A stretch of 64,000 bases of DNA from SAR202-VII-2 sp965263165 (GCA_965263165.1 OZ253584.1:806001-870000); one strand, 5' to 3'. Counted from the first letter of the stretch, positions 8,721 to 17,689 are shown. A program made the numbers and translations. The notes: a model not told the origin generated them from the sequence alone.

Positions 8721-9674
8721 CTAACGACCGGCCTTAACGGCCTCTTCCGCCTGATGGAAGTATCGCAGGTAGATCTCCTCGAGCGTGCGGTCCACCGCTC
8801 TCAGGGAAAGCAGGGGGAGCCCCTTGGACACCACGGCCTGGGCCACCTGCGCCCGCACGTCCTCGTCGCAGTCCAGGACAAGGACATCGCCTTCTCCACC
8901 CACACCATTTACGCCCGCCAGCCCGCCAAGCGCGTCCCTGAGATCCGCCGTCACTCCCTCAGCCTGGACCTCGATCCTGATGCCTCCCATGTCCTCGGCC
9001 TGGCTCAGCTCCCCCATGGTGCCCTGGGCAACCATGCGGCCGCGAAACATGATGCTAATGCGGTCACAGATAAGCTGGACCTGGTGCAGCAGGTGCGAAG
9101 ACAGAAAGATGGTGATGCCCTGCTCGCGGCTCATGCGGACGATCATATCCAGGAGTTCCTGGATGCCCTCCGGGTCCAGGCCAAGCGTCGGGTCGTCAAG
9201 AAAGGCCACCTTGGGCTGCTTGACCAAGATGTCTGCGACACCGAGCCGCTGCCTCATACCCCGAGAGTACTGACTCACGGGCCGGCCGGCATCCTCTGCC
9301 AGGCCGACCTGCTCCAACAGGTCGGCGATGTGTCGGTCCGCTTCCGCCCTGCGCATGTTGTTCAGAGAGGCGGTGTAGCGAAGGTTTTCCCAAGCAGTCA
9401 AGTCCGGGAAGAAGCCGACGTTCTCCGGCAGGTAGCTCACCTGTCGTTTCACCTTCAGGGGCTCGCGGAGAGGGTCGAATCCGCACACTCGCGCCGTTCC
9501 CCCCGTTGGCTCCGTGAGACCCAGCAGCATGAGAATCGTCGTAGTTTTGCCGGAGCCGTTGGGTCCCAGGAAGCCGTAGACCTCGCCTTCCTGGACGTTC
9601 AACTCCATGTCTTCGACCGCGGTGAGCCGGCCATAACGCTTGGTAAGGCCGTGTGTCTCGACGATGGTGGCCAT
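8721..9674 (-). CDS. ABC transporter ATP-binding protein, ABC-2 exporter type
   Basis: 317 residues. Walker A GPNGSGKT is at 37-44, the signature SRGMRQ at 137-142 and Walker B VAFLDD at 156-161. The residue after the Walker B aspartate is D161 where nearly all ABC ATPases have the catalytic glutamate; the codon is GAC. The C-terminal third after about 215 (RGRMVAQGTMGEL and beyond) is the accessory domain common in CcmA/DRA-like exporters, ending LEEIYLRYFHQAEEAVKAGR. It is the energy-coupling partner of the permease that starts one base later. It begins 3 bases after the NEW3 gene's stop, so the three genes form one operon. Confidence 0.88.
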   Translation of the reverse strand: MATIVETHGLTKRYGRLTAVEDMELNVQEGEVYGFLGPNGSGKTTTILMLLGLTEPTGGTARVCGFDPLREPLKVKRQVSYLPENVGFFPDLTAWENLRYTASLNNMRRAEADRHIADLLEQVGLAEDAGRPVSQYSRGMRQRLGVADILVKQPKVAFLDDPTLGLDPEGIQELLDMIVRMSREQGITIFLSSHLLHQVQLICDRISIMFRGRMVAQGTMGELSQAEDMGGIRIEVQAEGVTADLRDALGGLAGVNGVGGEGDVLVLDCDEDVRAQVAQAVVSKGLPLLSLRAVDRTLEEIYLRYFHQAEEAVKAGR

Positions 9675-9677
9675 TGC

Positions 9678-10880
9678 TTAGCGCCGCCCCAGCTTCAGGA
9701 ACAACCCAATCAGACCCAGCGCCACCACAGCAACGATGGCCAGCCCAATCCATCCCCAGAAGGAAGAGCCGGTCACGGTAACCCTGAGGTCCATGACGTC
9801 GGTCGTTTCCGGCGAGTTGGCGAAGATGGTCACCGAGTAGTCCCCGGGCAGCGCATCCTTTGCCGGCGTAATATTCGCCTTCACCTCTTTGAACAGGCCT
9901 GCCTCGATCCCAGCGACGACCGCCTCGTCGAAACTCACGTCCCACCCAATTGGCGCCTGCCCAATCAGGGTTATCTGAGCCAAGGGTATGGAACCGGTGT
10001 TGAAGACCACAACCGGCACGGCGCTCGCGTTTCCTGCAGAGGCCTCGGCGTTGAGCCGTCCGCTCGAGGTGCCCAGCCTCACCTCACTGCTGCCGGTGAG
10101 AATGACCCCAAAGTTAGCGGTCACGGCCGTAGCGCCGGCGGTGGCATTGAATAGGACGGGGTACTGACCCGGATCAGCGTTGCCGGGAGGAGTCACCAGA
10201 ACGTCCAAGCCCTGGCTCCCGCCTGCGATGACGCTGATGGACGTGAAGAACTTGTCCTCGAAGGACGGTTTGAAGGCCATCGTCCAACCCTCGGGAACGT
10301 TACCGCCCAAGTCGACGGTCACATCCTCGGAAGACCTGTTTCGCAGGGTTACGGCGAACTCGAACGCCGCGTCCGCCGGGCCTTGAAGAAGCGGGAACCG
10401 GGTCTCAACCTCCAAGTCTTCACCGACCTCTTCTGCGGAGCGGACCGTGTAGACGATCGGTATGGTCTGCTCAAACCTGCCATCCGGCGTCCTAGCCCGA
10501 AGGGTGAACCGATAGTCTCCGGGCTCAGCTTCCTCGGGTATCCGGTTGGCTAGGCGCAACAGCGTGGGCAACTCCCCGGTTGGGTCGGGCGGTATGGTGG
10601 CCCTGTTCACGGCGAAGGTCCCAATACGCCCTCGAATCTCCGGCGACCAAGGGTCGCCCGGAGACTCCGGGATATCCAGCAAGAGGTCCAGCGGAGCGTC
10701 GGTGTTGTTGACCAACGTAAGGTCAATGCGGACGTCTTCCCCCGGATTATGGGTGACTTCCGTAAAGTTGGCCGTGAAGGTGAAAGCCTCCTGAGCAGTG
10801 GCAGTCGCACTTGTCACGGCCACGGCCAGTAGGCCGAGGGTAGCGAGGATTGCCATTCGAGGGAAGAGCCTGCGCAACAT
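9678..10880 (-). CDS. NEW3-domain secreted/membrane-anchored protein of the ABC operon
   Basis: 400 residues. The N terminus MLRRLFPRMAILATLGLLAV is a signal peptide ending near ATAQEA. The body consists of immunoglobulin-like beta modules of the NEW3 (NPCBM-associated) type. Typical phrases are VTHNPGEDVRIDLTLVNNTD, YRFTLRARTPDG and VLVTPPGNADPGQYPV, the family's thermosome-like repeat of G-x-Y segments. A single C-terminal membrane segment (about 375-395, WIGLAIVAVVALGLIGLFL) ends with LGRR, so the bulk faces outside. Such proteins often lie beside ABC-2 exporters and are presumed to bind extracellular ligands; this is inferred. It is the first gene of the operon, and no repeats intrude between the genes. 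Confidence 0.8.
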   Translation of the reverse strand: MLRRLFPRMAILATLGLLAVAVTSATATAQEAFTFTANFTEVTHNPGEDVRIDLTLVNNTDAPLDLLLDIPESPGDPWSPEIRGRIGTFAVNRATIPPDPTGELPTLLRLANRIPEEAEPGDYRFTLRARTPDGRFEQTIPIVYTVRSAEEVGEDLEVETRFPLLQGPADAAFEFAVTLRNRSSEDVTVDLGGNVPEGWTMAFKPSFEDKFFTSISVIAGGSQGLDVLVTPPGNADPGQYPVLFNATAGATAVTANFGVILTGSSEVRLGTSSGRLNAEASAGNASAVPVVVFNTGSIPLAQITLIGQAPIGWDVSFDEAVVAGIEAGLFKEVKANITPAKDALPGDYSVTIFANSPETTDVMDLRVTVTGSSFWGWIGLAIVAVVALGLIGLFLKLGRR

Positions 10881-11151
10881 TTCTACATCGCCTCTGAATT
10901 AGGGTTGGTGTGACTCCTTCAGCGAAGCCCCGCACAAACGTAGAAGTATAGGCGCTATGCGCATCGAAGTCCACCAACAGTTATACGTTTGCGCGGCGGA
11001 CTTTGGATGACTGTTTGGTCCGCGGCCCATCCTCCCAGGCCCTGCGCCCCTCTGCTACCCCCCCAGTTTCCCCGCGACCGGCATCCCTATGGCCGTCAAT
11101 GCGGCCGGGAACGGCAGGGAGGGCAGCGAAGACGCCGCCCCCACACCTCCT

Positions 11152-13188
11152 CTATTCGACAATCAGGTCGAAGGTGGCCTCCCCGCGCGTCTTGCGCGTC
11201 ATGGGGATCACCACCGCCACGACCTCGCCGTAACGCTCCCGCAGGGCGGCGAGGTCCAGCCGACCGCGGTTCCGGTCGTCGAGCGGCAAGGCTTGCACTC
11301 CCACGTTCCGTTGTTCTTCGTCCCATGCCACCACCTGGACCGAATAACGCTGCTCAAGGGGACCCAGCACCCGGAAGAAGCCGTCCGCCTCCCAGCCACC
11401 CTCGCCGGAGGAGGCCTCATAGTCGTAGCCAAGCTCTGGGATACGGACGTTGGACACACACAGGCCATCGGCGGTCGTCGCCTCGTCGGTGACGTACTCC
11501 AACCGCACTAGCACCTCCCCACCGGCGAACCGGCTCAGGTCCACGGAGTCCCACACCCATTCTCTAGTGGCCCCTGTGTACCCAGGGCCGAGGGCATTGC
11601 CCACAGGGTTAGCCGGGGAACCCAACGCCCCAACGAGGATTTCCCATGTCAAGCCTCCATCCGAGGACGCGGTCACGTAGGCATAGTCCCAGGACATCTC
11701 AATGTCGTACCACAACCGCAGTTCCAGGGTCGCTTCCGACGCGCCGGCCAGGTTGAAGGAGCGGGTCAGAGACGTATGGATGGAGTCTCCGGAGTTGGAC
11801 CACCAACACCCCTGCTCATGTGGCGCGATTTCCACTGTCTCCGCGCCCTCAAAAACGAGCAGATCGCCTTCGAGCTTGACGTAGGAAACGCCATATTGCG
11901 GGACGGTGAAGGTGAGCGCCCGCTGCTCCCGTCCCAGCGTGACGATGGCGGGCGGAGGCAGATCGATGTCCGGGTAGGAATACGGCCCGAATTCCAGGTC
12001 CAGCAGGGTCGCCACAGACCAGTCCTGGAACACCTGGTCAAACGAGACGCCCGCTGTAGCGTCTTCGAGGTACGCCTCCACGCCGGCGATCCCATCGGCC
12101 TGCTCCTCCAACAATCCTCTGGCGGTCACTTCTCCGCCATGGTGGGCAACGAGGTAGGAGAGAAACAGGCCTGCGGCCCCATAGTTGGGCGCAGGGCTCT
12201 TCGGACTCCGAGCCCAATGCACCACGGAGGATTCCGGGGCGCGCAGATAGGATTCAGCGAAGAGCATGGAGCGCCCCGTTAGGCCCCTGGCGACCTCGGC
12301 CATGCCCTCGTTGACCCACGTCTCCTCACTTCGGTCGGCTCGGCGGTGAATGGCGTGTTGCAGCTCGTGGGCCACCGTGCCGTAGTAATAGTCCGACCCC
12401 GGCCGCAGGGCCGCGTCCAAGTACAGAATCTTCCGTTCGTTACTGTCCGGGTGAACCTCCGTTGAGAAATCGTCCTTGGAGCTGAAGTACCCCGCCGCCC
12501 CCTCGATTGGTGTGTGGAGCAGCACGATTCTCTGGCCAGGGGAGGGATCCGCCTCCCACTCTGTACCCAGCGCCCCTGTGACTACTGCGTACACTTCATC
12601 TTCAAATCGGGCTGCTATGGACTCCAATTCGCTCGCTTTCTCACCCTGGCCGACGTCGAAGTACCAGTAGGCGTGCGGGCTGACGTACATGAGTTCGGCT
12701 TGCACGGTGTATGGGACTTCTTTATTCAGGTCCAGCACGGAGAAGGCATCAACGCGGCCAGCCTCAAGCACCTCGTTGCCGGGGTCCGGCGCCAGCAGTG
12801 GGGCGCCGGGAGCAATGTCGCGGAAGCGTTGCACCAGGTCCACCAGGTTCGCGTCGGGCGGCTCGGGGATCTCAGCGACGTTGTGTAACCGCAGCGTGGG
12901 CGCCGGCGTGGGCGTCGGGGTTGCCATTGGCGTGGTGGGCGCCACAGGAGTCAGCCCTACACGAGTGGGCCGCGGAAGGGTCGGCGCCGGACTGGGGCTG
13001 GGAGTGGCTGAAGGAGGGGCCGACGTAGCGGTCGCCGTGGCCGTCGGCGGTGGAAGAATCTCCACGGACGTGGTCCCGGATGGGGACGCACAGGCAGCCG
13101 CGGCCATGGCCAAACCCGCCAGCGCGCCAACAGCCGCCAATGTCGCTAACGAGCGCGCGCTGAATTGACCCATCTCCTTATCAGCCAT
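11152..13188 (-). CDS. Secreted lipoprotein zinc metallopeptidase with immune-inhibitor-A-like C-terminal module
   Basis: The start at ATG 13188 gives MADKEMGQFSARSL, a hydrophobic stretch and a lipobox ending AAAAC, so the protein is probably a lipoprotein. A Pro/Thr-rich linker (TATATSAPPSATPSPSPAP) follows. The zinc site HELQH is at about 274-278, with NEGMAE some 20 residues later supplying the third ligand, a gluzincin arrangement. The C-terminal half contains WWSNSGDSIHTSLTRSF, AYVTASSDGGLTWEILVG and SRFAGGEVLVRLEYVTDE, which resemble the MAM-like beta module of immune inhibitor A (M6) peptidases. The two modules usually belong to different families, so this is a fusion. A role in degrading extracellular protein is inferred. 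A start at ATG 13173 is possible, but its AAGGAG abuts the ATG. Confidence 0.75.
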   Translation of the reverse strand: MADKEMGQFSARSLATLAAVGALAGLAMAAAACASPSGTTSVEILPPPTATATATSAPPSATPSPSPAPTLPRPTRVGLTPVAPTTPMATPTPTPAPTLRLHNVAEIPEPPDANLVDLVQRFRDIAPGAPLLAPDPGNEVLEAGRVDAFSVLDLNKEVPYTVQAELMYVSPHAYWYFDVGQGEKASELESIAARFEDEVYAVVTGALGTEWEADPSPGQRIVLLHTPIEGAAGYFSSKDDFSTEVHPDSNERKILYLDAALRPGSDYYYGTVAHELQHAIHRRADRSEETWVNEGMAEVARGLTGRSMLFAESYLRAPESSVVHWARSPKSPAPNYGAAGLFLSYLVAHHGGEVTARGLLEEQADGIAGVEAYLEDATAGVSFDQVFQDWSVATLLDLEFGPYSYPDIDLPPPAIVTLGREQRALTFTVPQYGVSYVKLEGDLLVFEGAETVEIAPHEQGCWWSNSGDSIHTSLTRSFNLAGASEATLELRLWYDIEMSWDYAYVTASSDGGLTWEILVGALGSPANPVGNALGPGYTGATREWVWDSVDLSRFAGGEVLVRLEYVTDEATTADGLCVSNVRIPELGYDYEASSGEGGWEADGFFRVLGPLEQRYSVQVVAWDEEQRNVGVQALPLDDRNRGRLDLAALRERYGEVVAVVIPMTRKTRGEATFDLIVE

Positions 13189-13255
13189 CTCTTCGATGCT
13201 ACGGACTACCGTAGCGGAGGGCAAGACGGGGCCTCGCTGGTTGCCCTCGTTCTCG

Positions 13256-13284
13256 TTGACAAGGGCCACCCCTTCTGGCACATT
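13256..13284 (+). promoter_or_regulatory. Candidate trp operon promoter
   Basis: A perfect TTGACA at 13256-13261, a 17-base spacer and a poor -10 (CACATT at 13279-13284). It lies about 30-50 bases before the T-box leader and 68 bases from the divergent metallopeptidase start. The strong -35 supports it; the -10 is weak. Confidence 0.4.
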
Positions 13285-13311
13285 GAAAAGTACAAGATTG
13301 CAAAGGCTGCG

Positions 13312-13612
13312 AACGGGAAGAGTAGGCCCGAAGCGAGGTCACAGAGAGCCGGGGTAGGTGAGAGCCCGGCGCCGGCGCACAGGCTGAATGGGCCCGGGAG
13401 CCGCAGGGCGAAAGGTTTCTGGTCATCCCGTCCTCCCCAATTCGGAGGTGCGCGGGTGGGAGCGGAGTAGCCCGAGACGGTGGCCTCGTTATCGGCCGGC
13501 GGTTCCATCGCTCTAGGGGATGGAACCGCACTGAGAAGTCCCCTGTCGGGGACGAAGAAGGGTGGCGCCGCGGAAGACCTCCGCCCCTTGCAGGGTGGGG
13601 GTCTTTGCTTTC
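13312..13612 (+). promoter_or_regulatory. T-box riboswitch, tryptophan-specific, transcription-attenuation type
   Basis: The T-box sequence AGGGTGGCGCCGCGG lies at 13559-13573; its TGGC can pair with the GCCA end of uncharged tRNA-Trp. The Stem I distal region ACAGAGAGCCGGGGTAGGTG begins near 13341 and fits the family's AGAGAG...GGTG pattern. GAA at 13386-13388 is followed at once by TGG (13389-13391), which places a Trp codon in the specifier loop. A long stem, GCGGTTCCATC pairing with GATGGAACCGC, at about 13499-13529 corresponds to Stem III. A terminator follows at 13574-13612. Uncharged tRNA-Trp is expected to bind and prevent termination, switching on trpE and the genes after it. The exact 5' limit is approximate. 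Confidence 0.88.
13574..13612 (+). terminator. T-box leader terminator
   Basis: AAGACCTCCGCCCC (13574-13587) pairs through about 13 bp, including G-U pairs, with GGGTGGGGGTCTT (13593-13605), followed by TTTGCTTTCC. It overlaps the 3' side of the T-box sequence, as expected for the terminator/antiterminator switch. Confidence 0.75.
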
Positions 13613-13694
13613 CTCCGGCGGGGGCGTTATGAGGATAGCAGGGCAGCGGCGCCGGGGAACTGCGAGGCGCGAGATTCATCGAAGATAGCCCATC

Positions 13695-15149
13695 ATGTAC
13701 ACGCCAACCTTCGACCAAGTGAAGCAACTGGCCGGCCAGGGCAACCTCGTGCCGGTTTACACGGAGCTGAACGCAGACCTGGAAACGCCGGTTTCGGCGT
13801 ACCTCAAGGTCGCCCGGCCTCCCTACTCCTTTCTCCTGGAGAGCGTGGAGGGGGGCGAAAGGCTGGCTCGTTACAGCTTCATCGGCACAGAACCCCTGCA
13901 GGTCATCAAGACGGGTCCTGGTCAGCCCGGCGGCGCTGTCGATCCGCTGACTCGCATCGAGGAAGCGCTGGGAAGCTACACCCTGGCGCCGGTGTCCGGC
14001 CTGCCCAGGTTCACGGGAGGCGCGGTTGGTTACCTGGCTTACGAAGTCGTCCGCTACTTTGAGCAGCTGCCGTCACCGGAAATCGATACGATCGGCCTGC
14101 CGGAGTCTTTGTTCATGATCGCCGGCGAGCTGTTGGTCTTCGACCACTTGAAGCACAAGATCCAGGTGGTGAGCCACGCCTTCCTCGACGGCAACGTCGA
14201 ACAGGCCTACGCTGAAGCCACCGCACGCATCGACGCGTTGGTTGAGCGCCTCCGCCAGCCTCTTCAGGCGCCTCCGCAAACCCTGCCCATCAACAATGGA
14301 CCGCATCAGGGCGCGCCCTTCAGTTCCAACAGAACGGAGGGTGAGTACGAGGCAGTGGTGGAACGCATCAAGCAGTACATCGTGGCCGGCGACTGCATTC
14401 AGGTGGTGCCGTCGCAGCGGTTGGCCCGTAAGACTACGGCCCACCCCTTCGACATCTACCGGGCGCTGAGAGGCATTAACCCGTCGCCCTACATGTACTA
14501 TCTGGCGCTGGACGACTTCCACATCGTGGGCACGTCCCCGGAGCTGTTGGTCCGAGTCGAGGACGGAGAGGTCGTGACCCACCCCATCGCCGGAACGCGG
14601 CCAAGGGGGGCCACTCCAGAGGAGGAAGCCGCCTTGGAGCAAGATCTGCGCAGCGACGAAAAGGAGCAGGCCGAGCACATCATGCTCGTGGACCTGGGTC
14701 GCAACGACATCGGCCGGGTCAGCCAGCCTGGGACGGTGCGGGTGCCGCAGCTCATGGACGTGGAGCGCTACTCCCACGTGCTGCACCTGGTGTCCCACGT
14801 TACAGGGCGATTGAAGCCGGAGATGTCTTGCTACGACGCCCTGCGCGCCTGCTTCCCAGCGGGCACCGTGAGCGGCGCTCCCAAGATCCGGGCGATGGAG
14901 ATCATCGCCGAATTGGAACCGAGCAAGCGCAGCTTGTACGCGGGCGCTGTGGGGTATTTCAGCTTCTCGGGCAACATGGACACCGCCATCGCCATCCGCA
15001 CCGCGGTGGTCAAAGACGGCATGGCCTACGTCCAAGCGGGCGGCGGCGTCGTCTACGACAGCGTGCCGAAGATGGAGTACCAGGAAACGCTCCATAAGGC
15101 CAGCGCCATGCTCCGAGCGATTGACGAGGCGGAGGCGAGGGGAGGATAG
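13695..15149 (+). CDS. trpE: Anthranilate synthase component I
   Basis: 484 residues. With TrpG it makes anthranilate from chorismate and glutamine, the first committed step of tryptophan synthesis. The feedback-inhibition motif LLES is at 47-50, so allosteric inhibition by tryptophan is likely. The chorismate-binding domain shows QVVPSQRL, THPIAGTRPRG, RNDIGRV and FPAGTVSGAPKIRAMEII. It is the first gene behind the T-box, about 80 bases after the terminator, and it starts an operon with trpG, trpD, trpC and trpF. Those motifs and the trp neighbours argue for TrpE rather than PabB. Confidence 0.96.
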   Translation: MYTPTFDQVKQLAGQGNLVPVYTELNADLETPVSAYLKVARPPYSFLLESVEGGERLARYSFIGTEPLQVIKTGPGQPGGAVDPLTRIEEALGSYTLAPVSGLPRFTGGAVGYLAYEVVRYFEQLPSPEIDTIGLPESLFMIAGELLVFDHLKHKIQVVSHAFLDGNVEQAYAEATARIDALVERLRQPLQAPPQTLPINNGPHQGAPFSSNRTEGEYEAVVERIKQYIVAGDCIQVVPSQRLARKTTAHPFDIYRALRGINPSPYMYYLALDDFHIVGTSPELLVRVEDGEVVTHPIAGTRPRGATPEEEAALEQDLRSDEKEQAEHIMLVDLGRNDIGRVSQPGTVRVPQLMDVERYSHVLHLVSHVTGRLKPEMSCYDALRACFPAGTVSGAPKIRAMEIIAELEPSKRSLYAGAVGYFSFSGNMDTAIAIRTAVVKDGMAYVQAGGGVVYDSVPKMEYQETLHKASAMLRAIDEAEARGG

Positions 15150-15270
15150 GCCGCAGCCAGGGTTGAATACCGCCGGAGGCCGAGGGTCGCGGGGGCGCCC
15201 TCTTTCGCAAAAGCGTTTGAGGGCGGGCGGGATGACGGCGTCAGCCCCCGGCAACGGGAAGAAGAAGAAC

Positions 15271-15837
15271 ATGATCCTGCTCATCGACAACTACGACAGC
15301 TTCACCTACAACCTCTACCAATACCTCTGCGAGTTGGGGGCGGACGTACGCGTCGTCCGCAACGACCAGACCACTCTGGAAGAGATCGCGGGTCTGGCTC
15401 CGGAGCGCATCGTCATTTCGCCGGGGCCTGGCGCGCCGGAGAAGGCCGGGATTTCAAACGACGTTGTGCGCCACTTTGGGCCTCGATTGCCGCTGCTGGG
15501 CGTCTGCCTGGGGCACCAGTGCGTCGGCCAGGCGTTCGGGGGCTCGGTGGGCGGCGCGGGGGAGATCATGCATGGCAAGACCTCTCTCATCCACCACGAC
15601 GGCAAGGGTGTGTTCAAGGGTCTACAAAACCCCTTCGAGGCCATCCGCTATCACTCCTTGGCCGTCTTCAGGGAGGACCTGCCGCCGGAACTGGAGGTCA
15701 CCGCTTGGACGGACAACGGCTTGATCATGGGACTGCGCCACCGGGAGTATCCTGTTGAGGCGGTCCAGTTCCACCCCGAATCAATCAAGACCATGTCGGG
15801 GCACGATTTACTGAGGAACTGGCTGGAGATGCAATGA
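15271..15837 (+). CDS. trpG: Anthranilate synthase component II (glutamine amidotransferase)
   Basis: 188 residues from ATG 15271, preceded by GGGAAGAAG. An in-frame ATG at 15232 would add 13 residues with no family support. It is a class I glutamine amidotransferase that feeds ammonia to TrpE. The nucleophile C79 lies in GVCLGHQCVGQAFGG, and the catalytic His/Glu lie in VQFHPESI near the end. MILLIDNYDSFTYNL is the standard N terminus. The gap from trpE is about 120 bases and contains a short GC-rich tract. The last 4 bases overlap the trpD start (ATGA), so the two are translationally coupled. Confidence 0.95.
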   Translation: MILLIDNYDSFTYNLYQYLCELGADVRVVRNDQTTLEEIAGLAPERIVISPGPGAPEKAGISNDVVRHFGPRLPLLGVCLGHQCVGQAFGGSVGGAGEIMHGKTSLIHHDGKGVFKGLQNPFEAIRYHSLAVFREDLPPELEVTAWTDNGLIMGLRHREYPVEAVQFHPESIKTMSGHDLLRNWLEMQ

Positions 15838-16847
15838 TTCGCGACGCCATCATTAAAGTCGCCGGGGGCAGCTCATTGGCCACCGCGGAGGCCGCTGCCG
15901 TGATGCAGGAAATCATGACCGGCGAGGCCACCGAAGCCCAGATCGGAGCCTTCCTCGCGGCGTTGAGCATCAAGGGCGAGACGCCGGACGAGATTACCGG
16001 CATGGCCCAAGTTATGCGAGACCACGCCCTGCGCGTCGACATCGGCGTTCCCGCCGTGGACACCTGCGGCACCGGCGGCGACGGCTCCAATACCTTCAAC
16101 ATCTCTACCGCCGCCGCCTTCGTGGTCGCTGCGGCGGGAGTGCCCGTCGCCAAGCACGGCAACCGGGCGCTGTCGGGCGGCTGCGGCTCCGCCGACATCC
16201 TGGAGGCTCTGGGAGTCAACGTGACCCTCGGGCCAGAGGGCGTGGCCCACTGTATTCAAGAGATCGGCATCGGGTTTATGTTCGCTCCGGCGTACCACCC
16301 CGCCATGAAGCACGCCGCCGGGCCTCGCCGGGAGATCGGTATCCGCACCGTGTTCAACTTCCTGGGGCCGCTCACAAATCCGGCGCGGGTTTCCGCTCAG
16401 GTCATCGGCCTAGCCCGAGGCGACCTGGGAGAGGCCGTCGCCGAGGCGTTGGGACATCTGGGCTTGAAGCATGCCCTCGTGGTCCACGGGGCCAACGGCC
16501 TTGATGAACTGACGACGGCATCGGACACAACAGTCTGGGAGCTCAAGCACGGCGCCGTGACGAGCTATCAGGTCGCGCCCGAGGCGTTGGGGTTGAGCCG
16601 ATGCAGGCTAGAGGACCTTCAGGGCGGTGCCCTGGAAGCCAACCGGGAGCTGTTCGAACTGGCCCTGAGCGGCGAGCACAGCCCCGCCGCTGACGCCGTC
16701 CTTCTCACCGCTGCCGCTGCCCTCGTCGCCGCGGACGTGGCGCCCGGTCTACCAGAAGGGCTGCAACGAGCTGCGCAAGCGGTGGATTCCGGTGCCGCGT
16801 CCGCCAAGGTGCGCGAGCTGGCGGCCCTGAGCCACCGATTGGGCTAG
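15834..16847 (+). CDS. trpD: Anthranilate phosphoribosyltransferase
   Basis: 337 residues, the usual length. It transfers phosphoribose from PRPP to anthranilate, the second step after TrpEG. DTCGTGGDGSNTFNIST is the PRPP-binding loop, and KHGNRALSGGCGSADILEALG carries the second metal/pyrophosphate site. EIGIRTVFNFLGPLTNPA is also conserved. The start overlaps the trpG stop by 4 bases, and trpC begins within 10 bases of its stop, typical of a tight operon. Confidence 0.96.
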   Translation: MIRDAIIKVAGGSSLATAEAAAVMQEIMTGEATEAQIGAFLAALSIKGETPDEITGMAQVMRDHALRVDIGVPAVDTCGTGGDGSNTFNISTAAAFVVAAAGVPVAKHGNRALSGGCGSADILEALGVNVTLGPEGVAHCIQEIGIGFMFAPAYHPAMKHAAGPRREIGIRTVFNFLGPLTNPARVSAQVIGLARGDLGEAVAEALGHLGLKHALVVHGANGLDELTTASDTTVWELKHGAVTSYQVAPEALGLSRCRLEDLQGGALEANRELFELALSGEHSPAADAVLLTAAAALVAADVAPGLPEGLQRAAQAVDSGAASAKVRELAALSHRLG

Positions 16848-16856
16848 GTGAGCCCC

Positions 16857-17663
16857 ATGACTGAAACTATCCTCGACCGTATTCTCCAGGCCAAGCGAAA
16901 GGAGTTGGTCCGCCTCAAGGCGGCGACGCCCCTGGCCGAATTGCAGGCCCGCGCCGCAGCAATGCCGCCCACACTGAACATCTCCGGCGCTCTTCTGGGC
17001 GACGGCGTCCGGCTCATTGCCGAGGTGAAGAAGGCGTCGCCATCGAAGGGGGCCTTCGTGGACTCCTACGACCCCGCATCCCTGGCCTGCACCTACGCCG
17101 AGAACGGGGCCGCCGCTATTTCCGTCCTCACAGAGGTTGACCACTTCCAGGGAAACCTCGGCCATTTGACGGCCGTGAAGGAAGCAACGGCCCACTGGCG
17201 GCCTCCGGTCCTACGCAAGGATTTCCTATTCGATCCCTACCAGATCTACGAAGCGAGGGCCGCTGGGGCCGACGCCATCTTGCTCATTGTGGCGGCCCTG
17301 GACCCGGCCCAACTGGAGGAAATGCTGCAATTGGCCCAAAGCCTCTGGCTCCAGTGCCTGGTGGAGGTCCACTACGCCTCGGAGGTGGCGGTGGCGGTGG
17401 AGGCCGGCGCCGAGATAATCGGCATCAACAACCGGGACCTGCGCACCTTCAAAACCGATCTTGCTCTGACCGAAACGCTTTGCCCCCTCATCCCCCGCGA
17501 CAAGATCGCGGTGAGTGAGAGCGGCATCACAGCGCCGGAACACGTGGCGCGGGTGTGGAAGGCGGGCGCCAGCGCCATCCTGGTGGGCGAGGCGCTCATG
17601 ACGGCGCCGGATGTTGGCGGCAAGATTCGAGAGTTGTTGACTCCGATGGCGGAAGCCACGTAG
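16857..17663 (+). CDS. trpC: Indole-3-glycerol phosphate synthase
   Basis: 268 residues from ATG 16857; TAGGTG upstream serves as a weak ribosome-binding site. A GTG at 16848 in the same frame is an alternative. A TIM barrel that closes the indole ring from CdRP. Conserved segments in order are LIAEVKKASPSKG (phosphate and catalytic lysine), SVLTEVDHFQG, VLRKDFLFDPYQIYEA, LVEVHYASE, IIGINNRDLRTFKTD and VSESGI near the C terminus. All expected active-site lysines and glutamates appear present. It is followed by a 50-base gap with a small hairpin and then trpF. Confidence 0.95.
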   Translation: MTETILDRILQAKRKELVRLKAATPLAELQARAAAMPPTLNISGALLGDGVRLIAEVKKASPSKGAFVDSYDPASLACTYAENGAAAISVLTEVDHFQGNLGHLTAVKEATAHWRPPVLRKDFLFDPYQIYEARAAGADAILLIVAALDPAQLEEMLQLAQSLWLQCLVEVHYASEVAVAVEAGAEIIGINNRDLRTFKTDLALTETLCPLIPRDKIAVSESGITAPEHVARVWKAGASAILVGEALMTAPDVGGKIRELLTPMAEAT

Positions 17664-17667
17664 AACC

Positions 17668-17689
17668 CCGCCAAGAGAAGCGTTGGCGG
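17668..17689 (+). other. Hairpin between trpC and trpF
   Basis: CCGCCAA (17668-17674) pairs with TTGGCGG (17683-17689) around an 8-base loop. There is no T-tract, so it is more likely an mRNA processing or stability element than a terminator, or it may be chance. Confidence 0.3.

Noticed and set aside
8436..10154. A 572-codon open frame on the plus strand opposite the ABC operon
   Set aside because: Antisense shadow crossing three genes with motifs on the minus strand.
14073..15290. A 405-codon open frame opposite trpE
   Set aside because: Antisense shadow of trpE; no conserved features.
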